This document shows, piece after piece, positions 37,651 to 45,369 of a stretch of 64,000 nt of DNA. The notes under the pieces were generated by a model that saw nothing but the letters and a program-made list of their open reading frames with translations, was not told the origin of the DNA and made no database searches. Numbering within the stretch: position 1 is the stretch's first letter; each line of letters opens with the position of its first letter. Position numbers and translations under genes: made by a program. This DNA is from Pseudomonas inefficax (GTDB taxonomy: Bacteria; Pseudomonadota; Gammaproteobacteria; Pseudomonadales; Pseudomonadaceae), in NCBI RefSeq assembly GCF_900277125.1, contig NZ_OPYN01000150.1, positions 37,535 to 101,534 on the forward strand. Reading direction: 5' to 3'.

Positions 37651-38196
37651 ATGGACACGGGGACGCGACTCAAACTGGTGCGTGAACGCAACAACCTCTC
37701 CCAACGGGAACTGGCCCGCCGCAGCGGGCTGACCAATTCGACGATCTCGCAGATCGAGCAGAATCGCGTCAGCCCTTCGGTCAGCTCCCTGAAAAAACTG
37801 CTCGAAGGCATTCCGATGAGCCTGGCGGAGTTCTTCAGTTTCGACGAACCGGTGCGCGAAGAGCGCTACGTGTTCCGTGGTGGTGAGCAGCCAGACCTGG
37901 GCCGCAACGGCCTGCGCATGCTGCTGGTCGGCGCCAGCGTCGAAGGCCGGCAGATGCGCATGCTGCGTGAACTGTATGCACCGGGCGCCGATTCGGGCGA
38001 ACCGATCGTGCATGCCGAGGGCGAAGAGTGTGGCCTGGTCACCCGCGGCACCGTCGAGTTGTGGGTCGATGGCCAGGTGAGCGTGCTCAACTCGGGCGAC
38101 GGGTACTACATCCCCACTACCCTGCCGCACAGCTTCAAGAATATCGGCCCGGACGAGGCCGAGATCATCAGCGCCAACACCCCGGCGAATTTCTGA
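37651..38196 (+). CDS. XRE-cupin transcriptional regulator, PuuR-like
   Basis: A 181-residue regulator: an N-terminal helix-turn-helix (LVRERNNLSQRELARRSGLT, then NSTISQIEQNRVSPSVSSL) and a C-terminal cupin (HAEGEECGLVTRGTVELWVD, GDGYYIPTTLPHSFKN). It is close in design to E. coli PuuR, which represses putrescine use, and ends in the same ISANTP motif. No polyamine enzyme is adjacent in this window; the ligand is not determined. Confidence 0.88.
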   Translation: MDTGTRLKLVRERNNLSQRELARRSGLTNSTISQIEQNRVSPSVSSLKKLLEGIPMSLAEFFSFDEPVREERYVFRGGEQPDLGRNGLRMLLVGASVEGRQMRMLRELYAPGADSGEPIVHAEGEECGLVTRGTVELWVDGQVSVLNSGDGYYIPTTLPHSFKNIGPDEAEIISANTPANF

Positions 38197-38232
38197 TTGG
38201 CTGTCTTGCTCTATTTCAAAGCTGGCGCGATC

Positions 38233-38320
38233 CCTGTGGGAGCGGGCGTGCCCGCGAACACGGGCGAAGCCCGTGCCATCCACCGCGGCATCTTCTTCGC
38301 GGGCACGCCCGCTCCCACAC
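38233..38320. repeat. REP pair (GGGAGCGGG type)
   Basis: CCTGTGGGAGCGGGCGTGCC..CGCGAA and the inverted TTCGCGGGCACGCCCGCTCC flank CACGGGCGAAGCCCGTG, between the convergent regulator and isomerase genes. Confidence 0.9.
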
Positions 38321-38342
38321 AGTACGCGGACCGCTTGCGCAC

Positions 38343-38957
38343 TCAGCTGGAACGGCTGCTGGCGCCCTGACGCAGGGCCTCTTCGACAAAGTCCAGGCGG
38401 TCCTGGCCGAAGAACATCTGGTCACCGACAAAGCAGGTCGGCGCACCAAACACCCCGCGCTCCACGGCCTCTTCGGTCGCGTGCCTGAGCGCAGCCTTCA
38501 CCTCCTCATCAGCCGCCAGCGCGCGAAATACCTGCGGGTCGAAGCCGCCCTGGCTGAGCGTATCGTCGAGGGCGGCGCTATCGCCCAGGTTGCGGCGCTG
38601 CGCAAACAGCCCATTGAACAGCACCGCCAGCAACGCCTCGAACCGCTCCGGCGAACGCAGCTGGGTGCCCACTGCCCCGCGCATCAGTGTCAAGGTATTG
38701 ACCGGGAAACCCGGCGGCAACCCGAACGGTACCCCGTAGCGCTCGGCGAAGCGCGCCAGGTCGGTGAACATGTAACGGCCCTTGGCCGGGATCATCACCG
38801 GCGAAGCATTGCCGGTGGCCTGGAAAACCCCGCCCAGCAACATCGGCCGGTAGCGCAGCGTGGCACCCTGGCGGGCGCACAGCCCAGGCAGTTGAGTCCA
38901 GGCCAGATAGCTGGCCGGGCTGCCAAGGTCAAAAAAGAAGTCGACAGTCTTGTGCAT
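38343..38957 (-). CDS. 2-hydroxychromene-2-carboxylate isomerase-like (DsbA-fold, kappa GST type)
   Basis: A 204-residue thioredoxin-fold protein. VDFFFDLGSPASYLAW at the N-terminus is the glutathione/active-site motif of HCCA isomerases, and VFGAPTCFVGDQMFFGQDRL near the C-terminus is the usual cis-proline loop. The family acts in naphthalene-type aromatic degradation, but here the partner is an SDR, 28 bases away and apparently co-transcribed, so the true substrate is unknown. The ATG at 38957 is the natural start; the longer frame overlaps the SDR. Confidence 0.85.
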   Translation of the reverse strand: MHKTVDFFFDLGSPASYLAWTQLPGLCARQGATLRYRPMLLGGVFQATGNASPVMIPAKGRYMFTDLARFAERYGVPFGLPPGFPVNTLTLMRGAVGTQLRSPERFEALLAVLFNGLFAQRRNLGDSAALDDTLSQGGFDPQVFRALAADEEVKAALRHATEEAVERGVFGAPTCFVGDQMFFGQDRLDFVEEALRQGASSRSS

Positions 38958-38985
38958 GGTTACGGTCCTTGCTCGGGAAAGGGGC

Positions 38986-39717
38986 TTACCAACGTTCCAT
39001 CCAGGGGCGCAGGTCCAGCTCGAAGGTCCAGGCGTCGCGGGGCTGGGCATGCAGGAACCAGTAGCTGTCGGCGATGTGTGCCGGGTCGAGGATGCCATCC
39101 TGGCCCTTGAGGGCGTAGCGCTCGGGGAAAGTGTCACGGATGAAGGCGGTGTCGATGGCACCATCAACCACCACGTGGGCAACATGGATGTTCCGCGGCC
39201 CCAGCTCGCGCGCCATGCTCTGGGCCAAGGCGCGCAAGGCATGCTTGGCACCGGCGAATGCCGCAAAGCCCGCCGCGCCACGGGTGCCAGCGGTGGCGCC
39301 GGTGAACAGGATGGTGCCGCGCTCGCGCTGGACCATGCGCCGGGCCACCGCCTGCGCGGTAAGGAAGCCGGCAAAACAGGCCATCTCCCAGATCTTGAAG
39401 TACTTGCGTGGGGTTTCCTCAAGAATGCTACAGGGCACATTGGCACCGATATTGAACACAAAGGCGTCGATCGGGCCTATATCACGCTCGATGGTTTCGA
39501 CCAGCGCCGCCACCTCCTCCTCCTTGCGCGCATCGGAGCCGAAACCGTGGGCCTGGCCACCGGCAGCGCGAATTTCGTCCAGCAGCGGCTGCAACTTGTC
39601 TGCCTGGCGCCGGGTAACACAGGCAATGTAGCCCTCGCGAGCAAAGCGCTTGGCGATTTCGCCGCCGGTAGCATCCCCCGCGCCTATCACAAGCACCACT
39701 TTTTGTTGTTCTGCCAT
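38986..39717 (-). CDS. Short-chain dehydrogenase/reductase-like protein lacking the canonical Ser/Tyr
   Basis: A 243-residue Rossmann-fold protein. The nucleotide loop is VIGAGDATGGEIAKRFA in place of the usual TGxxxGIG. Where the catalytic SSxAG and YxxxK are expected, it has TGATAG (Ala141 for Ser) and FAGAK (Phe154 for Tyr, Lys158 kept). Related SDRs with this pattern exist, so it is a subfamily trait, but classical reductase chemistry is doubtful. ATG 39717 follows GGAGA. It diverges from the TetR gene and likely shares its operator. Confidence 0.85.
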   Translation of the reverse strand: MAEQQKVVLVIGAGDATGGEIAKRFAREGYIACVTRRQADKLQPLLDEIRAAGGQAHGFGSDARKEEEVAALVETIERDIGPIDAFVFNIGANVPCSILEETPRKYFKIWEMACFAGFLTAQAVARRMVQRERGTILFTGATAGTRGAAGFAAFAGAKHALRALAQSMARELGPRNIHVAHVVVDGAIDTAFIRDTFPERYALKGQDGILDPAHIADSYWFLHAQPRDAWTFELDLRPWMERW

Positions 39718-39739
39718 GCCCGTCTCCATTGATGAATGA

Positions 39740-39754
39740 TCGTTTAGTAAACGA
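39740..39754. promoter_or_regulatory. Candidate TetR operator
   Basis: Perfect 7-1-7 inverted repeat TCGTTTA-G-TAAACGA, midway between the SDR start (39717) and the TetR start (39807). The position fits control of both directions. Confidence 0.6.
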
Positions 39755-39806
39755 ACGCTATGTTATGATCGCTGCCAACGTCAAGCCCGCCTGCAGAGGC
39801 AAGTGA

Positions 39807-40370
39807 ATGCGCTACACCAACGAACACAAGCAGCAAACCCGCGAGCGGCTGCTGGCCAGCAGCGGCGCGCTGGCCAAACGCGGGGGGTTTTCCAGCACCG
39901 GCGTGGCCGGGCTGATGAAGGCGATCGGCCTGACCGGCGGCGCCTTCTACAACCACTTCCCGTCCAAGGACGACCTGTTCACCGAGGTTGTGCGGCAAGA
40001 ATTGTGCAACAGCCCGCTGGCGCGCCTGGCCAACCAGGGCGCAAGCCGCGAACGCCTGGGCCGTTGCCTGCAGCAGTACTTGAGCCTGGCCCACCTGCAC
40101 AATGCCGAGGGTGGCTGCCCGCTGCCGCCATTGGGGGTGGAAATCGCCCGGGCTGAAGCACCCGTACGTGAAGTGGCCGAGCATTGGCTGGTGGAACTGC
40201 ACCAGGCCTGGAGCGCGACCCTGGAGGATGACGATTTGGCCTGGGTACTGATCAGCCAGTGCGTCGGCGCCTTGCTGGTCGGGCGCATGCTGGCCACGGA
40301 AAGCGTGCAGTCGCAGGTACTGGCCGCCAGCCGCCACTTTGTCGAGAAGGCCCTGCATGAAGCGGATTAG
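39807..40370 (+). CDS. TetR/AcrR-family transcriptional regulator
   Basis: A 187-residue regulator. The N-terminal helix-turn-helix is FSSTGVAGLMKAIGLTGGAF followed by YNHFPSKDDLF, typical of TetR (the usual tyrosine-phenylalanine loop). The ligand domain follows. It faces the SDR/isomerase pair and overlaps the next gene by 14 bases, linking it to the secreted HEXXH protein. Confidence 0.93.
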   Translation: MRYTNEHKQQTRERLLASSGALAKRGGFSSTGVAGLMKAIGLTGGAFYNHFPSKDDLFTEVVRQELCNSPLARLANQGASRERLGRCLQQYLSLAHLHNAEGGCPLPPLGVEIARAEAPVREVAEHWLVELHQAWSATLEDDDLAWVLISQCVGALLVGRMLATESVQSQVLAASRHFVEKALHEAD

Positions 40371-40950
40371 CCTACTGCTGGGGTTACTGCTGAGCCTGCC
40401 TGCACTCGCCGAACAAGCCTGCCCGCCAGGGCAATACCAGGTATGCCTGATGGGGTGTTTCTGTGCCCCCATCGACCCCGGGCAGGCCGGGCAGATTTTC
40501 AAGGATGTGGAAGTACTGGCTTCCTCCAGCCTGACCTACGCCTTGCAGCAGGCCCGCGACGAAGCCACCGCCAGCGGCGTCGAGCCGATCCCGTTGCATA
40601 TCCGTGCGCAACTCGAACCCTGGTACGACTTTGCCGTACTCGACGCGGCGCGCTTCCGCGTGGGTGATGAACAGCAGATGAGCGCGGCCAACGCGCTGCT
40701 GCAGAACCCTGATGTGAACGCCGTGACACTGATCGACACGATCATCTTCCGCCGCCCCGCCGACGCCGAGGACAACGTGGCCTTGTGGGCACACGAGCTC
40801 AAGCATGTGCAGCAGTATCAGCAGCTGGGCGTGGAAGAGTTCGCCCGGCGCTACACGCGCAACTACGACGACCTCGAAGCGCCGGCCTACAAGATCGAGG
40901 CCGAAGTCAGCAAGTCGCTGCGCGAGCGTGGTTCGGGGCAGGCCAGATAA
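40357..40950 (+). CDS. Exported protein with an HEXXH-type motif (DUF4157-like)
   Basis: A 197-residue protein with a signal peptide (MKRISLLLGLLLSLPALA, cut before EQACP). The N-terminal mature part is cysteine-rich (CPPGQYQVCLMGCFCAP). The motif WAHELKHVQQYQQLG (His146, Glu147, His150) followed by EAPAYKIEAE (possible third ligand Glu174) resembles the DUF4157 metallopeptidase-like fold. ATG 40357 lies within the end of the TetR gene; a longer frame is not needed. A periplasmic peptidase role is inferred, not shown. Confidence 0.75.
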   Translation: MKRISLLLGLLLSLPALAEQACPPGQYQVCLMGCFCAPIDPGQAGQIFKDVEVLASSSLTYALQQARDEATASGVEPIPLHIRAQLEPWYDFAVLDAARFRVGDEQQMSAANALLQNPDVNAVTLIDTIIFRRPADAEDNVALWAHELKHVQQYQQLGVEEFARRYTRNYDDLEAPAYKIEAEVSKSLRERGSGQAR

Positions 40951-40974
40951 TTCCTGGTCATTACGCGGTCACAG

Positions 40975-41090
40975 TGTAGGAGCGGCCTTGTGTCGCGAAA
41001 GGGTCGCAAAGCGGCCCCGGCAATATCTGCTCCAAGCTGAAATCGAGGGGCTGCTTCGCAGCCCTTTCGCGACACAAGGCCGCTCCTACA
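40975..41090. repeat. REP pair (GTAGGAGCGGCC type)
   Basis: TGTAGGAGCGGCCTTGTGTC..GCGAAAGGG and its inverted copy, between the convergent HEXXH gene and SBF transporter gene. Confidence 0.9.
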
Positions 41091-41120
41091 CTGCGACCGC
41101 ATCAGTGGCCAAACCAGGTA

Positions 41121-42113
41121 TCAGGACGCCGCAGAAGCTTCTTCAGCCACCTGCTCACGGCTGGCATAACGCTGCGCCAGCACCGCGCAGACCATCAGCT
41201 GGATCTGGTGGAACAGCATCAGCGGCAGGATCATTGCGCCAATGCCACTGCCGACGAACAGCACCTGCGCCATTGGTACCCCGGTGGCCAGGCTCTTCTT
41301 CGAACCAGCGAACAAGATGGTGATGCGATCCTCCAGGTCAAAGCCCAGCAGCTTGCCGAGCAGGCGGGTACCGTACAGCACCACCGCCAGCAAAATCCCG
41401 CACACGGCAAACAACCCGGCCAGGTGTTGTGGCGATACCGTGTGCCACAGCCCGGTGACCACCGCCTCGCTGAACGCGGTGTAGACCACCAGCAGGATCG
41501 AGCCCTGGTCCACCACCTTGAGCCAACGCGCATTGCGCTTGACCCAGGCACCGATCCAGCGCCGGGCGACCTGCCCGGCCACGAACGGCACCAGCAGCTG
41601 CAGGGTGATCTTCAGCACTGCATCCAGGCCAGAACCGGTATCACCGCTGGCCCCCAGCAACATCATCACCAGCAACGGCGTGAGGAAGATACCCAGCAGG
41701 CTGGATGCCGCCGCACTGCAGATGGCCGCCGGCACGTTACCACGCGCCAGCGAGGTAAAGGCGATGGCCGACTGCACGGTAGCCGGCAAGGCACACAGGT
41801 AGAGCACGCCCAGGTACAGTTCGTTGCCCACCAGCGGCACGAACAGTGGCTTGAACGCCAGGCCCAGCAGCGGGAACAGCACGAAGGTGCATGAGAACAC
41901 CAGCAAGTGCAGGCGCCAGTGCCCGGCACCAGCGATTATCGCCTCGCGTGACAGCTTGGCGCCGTGCAGGAAGAACAGCAGGCCGATGGCCAGGTTGGTC
42001 AACCAACCGAAGTACACCGCGCCGTCGCCCGAGCAAGGCAGCACGGTGGCAATCAGCACCACCCCGAGCAAGGCCAGGGTGAAATTGTCGAATAACATTC
42101 GCAAATACTTCAT
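41121..42113 (-). CDS. SBF-like (bile acid:sodium symporter family, YfeH type) transporter
   Basis: A 330-residue membrane protein with about ten helices. It has the SBF-like pattern LFFLHGAKLSREAI in the first half, ALPATVQSAIAFTSLARGN in the centre, and FAGSKKSLATGVPMA in the second half. The substrate of the YfeH-type branch is unknown. ATG 42113 (MKYLRM) is preferred over the longer frame; ATG 42125 is possible. It diverges from ampC. Confidence 0.85.
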   Translation of the reverse strand: MKYLRMLFDNFTLALLGVVLIATVLPCSGDGAVYFGWLTNLAIGLLFFLHGAKLSREAIIAGAGHWRLHLLVFSCTFVLFPLLGLAFKPLFVPLVGNELYLGVLYLCALPATVQSAIAFTSLARGNVPAAICSAAASSLLGIFLTPLLVMMLLGASGDTGSGLDAVLKITLQLLVPFVAGQVARRWIGAWVKRNARWLKVVDQGSILLVVYTAFSEAVVTGLWHTVSPQHLAGLFAVCGILLAVVLYGTRLLGKLLGFDLEDRITILFAGSKKSLATGVPMAQVLFVGSGIGAMILPLMLFHQIQLMVCAVLAQRYASREQVAEEASAAS

Positions 42114-42232
42114 CGCAGTTTCCATCTTGTCATTGTGCAAGGGCAGACGATAAGGTTTTCGGCTTTTCGCCGCTAACGCCGGAACCCCCACCGGTGTCGC
42201 TCAACGGACACGCTCCAGCACAGGACCCGCTC

Positions 42233-43375
42233 ATGCCCCTCTCCCGCCTGGCTGCACTTGCAGCCGCCATCACGCTCACCCTGGGCCACATTGCCGCCCA
42301 GGCCGACGACCAGTTGCAGGCCAAGGTCGACCAGATCATCCGCCCGCTGATGCAGGAGCAAGGCATCACTGGCATGTCGGTGGCCATCTATGCTCGCAAC
42401 CACGCGCACTACTTCAGCTATGGCGTAGCCAGCAAGGCCGACAATGTGCCGGTCAGCCGCGACACGCTGTTCGAGATCGGTTCGCTGAGCAAGACCTACA
42501 CCGCCACCCTGGCGGCACTGGCCAGTGCCGAAGGCAAGCTGGACCTCGATGCCCCGGCCAAGCGCTATCACCCGGCCCTTGCCGGTGCCCCCATCGGCGA
42601 TGCAAGCGTGCTGGAGCTGGGCGCCTACAGTGCCGACTGCCTGCCATTGCAGTTCCCGGATGAGGTGCAGACGCCGCAGCAAGTGGTCGATTTCTTCCGT
42701 CACTGGCAACCCCGCGCCAAACCTGGCACCCAGCGCTGCTACTCGAACCCCAGCCTGGGCTTGTTCGGTGACCTGGCCGCCCGCGCGCAGCATCAGCCGT
42801 TTTCCACGCTGATGAGCGAGGGCCTGCTGAAACAGATGGGCCTGGAAAACACCTACCTGCAGGTCCCGGTCAGCGCCCAGGGGCTGTATGCCCAAGGCTA
42901 CGACAGTGCTGGCAAACCGGTGCGGGTGGGCCCCGGCCCTTACGCCGACGAAGCCTACGGCATCAAAACCAGTGCCAGCGACCTGCTGCGCTATGTGCGC
43001 CTGCACATGCAGCCGGAGGGCCTGCCACCAGCGCTGGCGCAAGCCACGGCCATTACCCAGCGGGGCTACTTCCAGGTGGGCGCCATGACTCAGGGGCTGG
43101 GCTGGGAGCGCTACCCCTACCCGGTCACGCTGAGCACACTGGTCGATGGCAACGGCCCGCAGCTTGTCCGTGAACCGCAGGCAACCACGCGCTTGCAACC
43201 AGCCCTGCCACCGCTGCCGGCAGCCTGGTACAACAAGACCGGCTCGACCAATGGTTTCGGCGCCTATGCCGCGTTCGTGCCCGCCGAACAGCTGGCCGTG
43301 GTGTTGCTGGCCAACCGAAATTACCCGAACGAAGCCCGGGTGCGCGCGGCCTTCGACATTCTGTCCGGGCTGTAG
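42233..43375 (+). CDS. ampC: Class C beta-lactamase
   Basis: A 380-residue periplasmic serine hydrolase, the normal length. The signal peptide ends near QADD. The catalytic motifs are all present: GSLSK (Ser84, Lys87), CYSN (Tyr170), and NKTGS (Lys335). It hydrolyses cephalosporins and penicillins. I use ATG 42233, which follows AGGA; a GTG 39 bases upstream is less likely. There is no ampR gene next to it, unlike P. aeruginosa, so control must be distal or constitutive. Confidence 0.93.
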   Translation: MPLSRLAALAAAITLTLGHIAAQADDQLQAKVDQIIRPLMQEQGITGMSVAIYARNHAHYFSYGVASKADNVPVSRDTLFEIGSLSKTYTATLAALASAEGKLDLDAPAKRYHPALAGAPIGDASVLELGAYSADCLPLQFPDEVQTPQQVVDFFRHWQPRAKPGTQRCYSNPSLGLFGDLAARAQHQPFSTLMSEGLLKQMGLENTYLQVPVSAQGLYAQGYDSAGKPVRVGPGPYADEAYGIKTSASDLLRYVRLHMQPEGLPPALAQATAITQRGYFQVGAMTQGLGWERYPYPVTLSTLVDGNGPQLVREPQATTRLQPALPPLPAAWYNKTGSTNGFGAYAAFVPAEQLAVVLLANRNYPNEARVRAAFDILSGL

Positions 43376-43676
43376 TGCGGGCAGCGATTGTCGAACAAAA
43401 CGACACAATGTAGTGACCAAAAATATTCACTACAAAATGGTTGACGCCGTTCATCGCCCTTGGGCATGATGAAGCCGTCTCCCTGATCGGGAGCGGTGGC
43501 AAGGGTGTTCCAGACGGCCTGCGCGGTAACGCAGGCCGTCCGTGGAGAGGGAAACTGTCCAAAAGGCAGCGTGAGAAAGCCCCTGTTGCGATGCTGCTGT
43601 AGCAGCCTTGGTAGTGCGCTACACCGTGGTAGCGCCAACTGTGAAAAATCACCTACGAATGGGTAATGGGGGCTTT
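43376..43676 (+). other. 300-base non-coding leader with strong hairpins before a small gene
   Basis: This gap has no gene. It holds a perfect 11-bp hairpin (GACGGCCTGCG / CGCAGGCCGTC, 43513-43523 and 43530-43540) and shorter pairable segments such as GCTGCTGTAGCAGC near 43593. It ends just before the 110-residue gene on the same strand. It could be a structured 5' leader or a small RNA; no known riboswitch pattern is recognised. Confidence 0.4.
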
Positions 43677-44009
43677 ATGATGAACTTGAACAACAATCCG
43701 ACTATCGACCAATTGGCCCAGCTGTTCGCCGTACGCAAGGACAGCCTTGACGACCACCTGCTGTGGGTCAGCCAGACCGGTGAAGTGCGCCTCGACCGCC
43801 TGCCACCGAACACCGTCGAAGATGAATTCGAAGAGCATCTGCCCAGCATGCGGGCGCGCTTCAAGGTCTACCGCCGTGGCCAAGGCTACGTCGGCAAGAA
43901 GGCCGCCGCCGACACCGAGTTCGTTGGCCGCGTCCTGCAGACCCTGCAACAAGAATGGCCCGCTGCCCGTGAGCAGCAGGCAGTCAAGGTGATCGAGCCG
44001 CTCAACTGA
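43677..44009 (+). CDS. Conserved-looking small cytoplasmic protein, unknown function
   Basis: A 110-residue soluble protein. N-terminus MMNLNNNPTIDQLAQLFAVR, then LDDHLLWVSQTGEVRLDRLP and FEEHLPSMRARFKVYRRG; no known domain is recognised. Two ATGs (43677, 43680) are adjacent, after GGGGGC. It has a long, possibly structured leader and is closed by a strong terminator at 44029, so it appears to be a monocistronic, independently controlled gene. Confidence 0.75.
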   Translation: MMNLNNNPTIDQLAQLFAVRKDSLDDHLLWVSQTGEVRLDRLPPNTVEDEFEEHLPSMRARFKVYRRGQGYVGKKAAADTEFVGRVLQTLQQEWPAAREQQAVKVIEPLN

Positions 44010-44028
44010 CGGTTCCCACCCTTACCTG

Positions 44029-44056
44029 AGCCCGGCCCGCATAGGCCGGGCTTTTT
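44029..44056 (+). terminator. Rho-independent terminator
   Basis: Stem AGCCCGGCC / GGCCGGGCT with a six-base loop, followed by five T, 20 bases after the stop of the 110-residue gene. It runs up to the stop codon of the convergent gene. Confidence 0.88.
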
Positions 44057-44367
44057 CATGCCTGGCGCCGCTGGCTGCGGGGGTCCGGCAGCGGCAAGGC
44101 GCCGGTTGCCATCGCCCGGGCGCGGTCAACACCCCACACCAGGGCCCGGGTCATGGTCTCGCCTGGCCGTGCGGGGTAATACTCCTCCAGCAATGCTCGG
44201 CCATCGGCGGCATACAACCCCAGGAACAGTTGGGTCGCCCCCAGGCGCGACAAGCGCACCTGCACGTCCAGCGTGGTGCCGTCACTGAGCGCTTCGTCGT
44301 GGCAGCGGCTGTGCAGCTGGGCATCGGCCCATTGCCAATAGGTCTTTTCCCTGACTCGCATGAGCAT
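44056..44367 (-). CDS. Hypothetical protein, 103 residues
   Basis: A soluble small protein (MLMRVREKTYWQWADAQL, then LDVQVRLSRLGATQLFLGLY and EYYPARPGETMTRALVWGVD). No family is recognised. The SD CGGAGGA before the ATG is excellent. Alternating strands in the sequence suggest a compact alpha-beta fold. Confidence 0.7.
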   Translation of the reverse strand: MLMRVREKTYWQWADAQLHSRCHDEALSDGTTLDVQVRLSRLGATQLFLGLYAADGRALLEEYYPARPGETMTRALVWGVDRARAMATGALPLPDPRSQRRQA

Positions 44368-44463
44368 TCAATCCTCCGTTGCTGGAATGCCGCGCAAGAA
44401 AACCACAGCCTTGGTTTTCCCGCGAGCGCTACCCGGCAATGCCATGAGGCGGATCAAGAAATG

Positions 44464-44492
44464 TAATAAAAACCCCGCCATTCGGCGGGGTT
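44464..44492 (-). terminator. Rho-independent terminator of the 62-residue gene
   Basis: Stem AACCCCGCC / GGCGGGGTT, four-base loop; on the minus strand it is followed by TTTATT. It lies 14 bases after the stop at 44507. Confidence 0.88.
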
Positions 44493-44506
44493 GTGCTGGA
44501 GCGGGA

Positions 44507-44695
44507 TCACTTCTTCAGTGGAACCCGCGGCATGAAGCGGCCTTTTTTGCTGCGCTGCAGGTGTGCAGGCTGGAGCTGTTCGGAATCATCAAGCGTCATG
44601 TGGGCGAAGCCCAGGCGGAAGGCCGCCTGGCCGCAACGCACCTGGCTGTTGATCGGGAACGCGTCGTTCAGGTCTTCGAAAAAGGATTCGCTCAT
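44507..44695 (-). CDS. Hypothetical small protein, 62 residues
   Basis: MSESFFEDLNDAFPINSQVR at the start, a central FRLGFAHMTLDDSEQL and a basic end (SKKGRFMPRVPLKK). No domain is recognised. GGAGGGA precedes the ATG and a strong terminator follows, which supports expression as a short unit. Confidence 0.7.
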   Translation of the reverse strand: MSESFFEDLNDAFPINSQVRCGQAAFRLGFAHMTLDDSEQLQPAHLQRSKKGRFMPRVPLKK

Positions 44696-44833
44696 GCCCT
44701 GTCTCCCTCCAGTGGCGGACGCGTCGGCAACCAGAACCGTTGCTCCACTAAACGCGGCCTGTGAAAGTGAGACTAGCTGGTCATTTGCGGACCGCCCGGA
44801 CCGGAGCCCTGGACCCGACCAGCGGCAGGCGCT

Positions 44834-45154
44834 CTACTTCAGGCGCACCGCCGTACCGGTAGCAAATACCACGACCATGCCGCCCTGTACCGACGGCATG
44901 CTGATCTCGAAATCCACCCCCACTACCGCATCGGCTTGCAACTGGCGTGCCCGCGCCTTCAATTCTTCGGTGGCCTGCTCCCGGGCTTCGCGCAGTGCGC
45001 TTTCCAGCGTTTGCGAACGGCCGCCGAAGAAGTCACGAAAACGTGCAAAGAAATCGCGCACGAAGTTGATGCCCTGCACCGATTCGGAGCTGACCACGCC
45101 CAGGTATTCGGCAATCGGGCGGCCTTCGAGCTGGCTGGTGGTGGAAATGATCAT
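44834..45154 (-). CDS. YbjQ family protein (UPF0145)
   Basis: A 106-residue protein with the family pattern: N-terminal MIISTTSQLEGRPIAEYLGV, V-SSESVQG-NFVRDFFA, then REQATEELKARARQLQADAV and VGVDFEI near the end. UPF0145 proteins are proposed heavy-metal-binding or oligomeric scaffold proteins; function is not established. ATG 45154 gives the standard start. Confidence 0.9.
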   Translation of the reverse strand: MIISTTSQLEGRPIAEYLGVVSSESVQGINFVRDFFARFRDFFGGRSQTLESALREAREQATEELKARARQLQADAVVGVDFEISMPSVQGGMVVVFATGTAVRLK

Positions 45155-45230
45155 GGGGTGCGCTCCATTGGCCTGGCAAAAGAGGCCGATTCTAACAGAG
45201 CGCAGCGCTGACCCGCAGATACGCCTCCAT

Positions 45231-45317
45231 TGTGGGAGCGGGTGTGCCCGCGAAGCAGGCACCGCGGTGGTTGGCACGGGCTTCGCCCGTGTGCGCGGGC
45301 GCGCCCGCTCCCACAGG
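45231..45317. repeat. REP pair (GGGAGCGGG type)
   Basis: TGTGGGAGCGGGTGTGCCCG.. and the inverted ..CGGGCGCGCCCGCTCCCACA flank GCACGGGCTTCGCCCGTG, between eamA and ybjQ. Confidence 0.88.
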
Positions 45318-45369
45318 GAACGCGCAAGCTTTCAGATTTTCAGTCAGCCTTTGCGCGTGAAGGCGTCAA

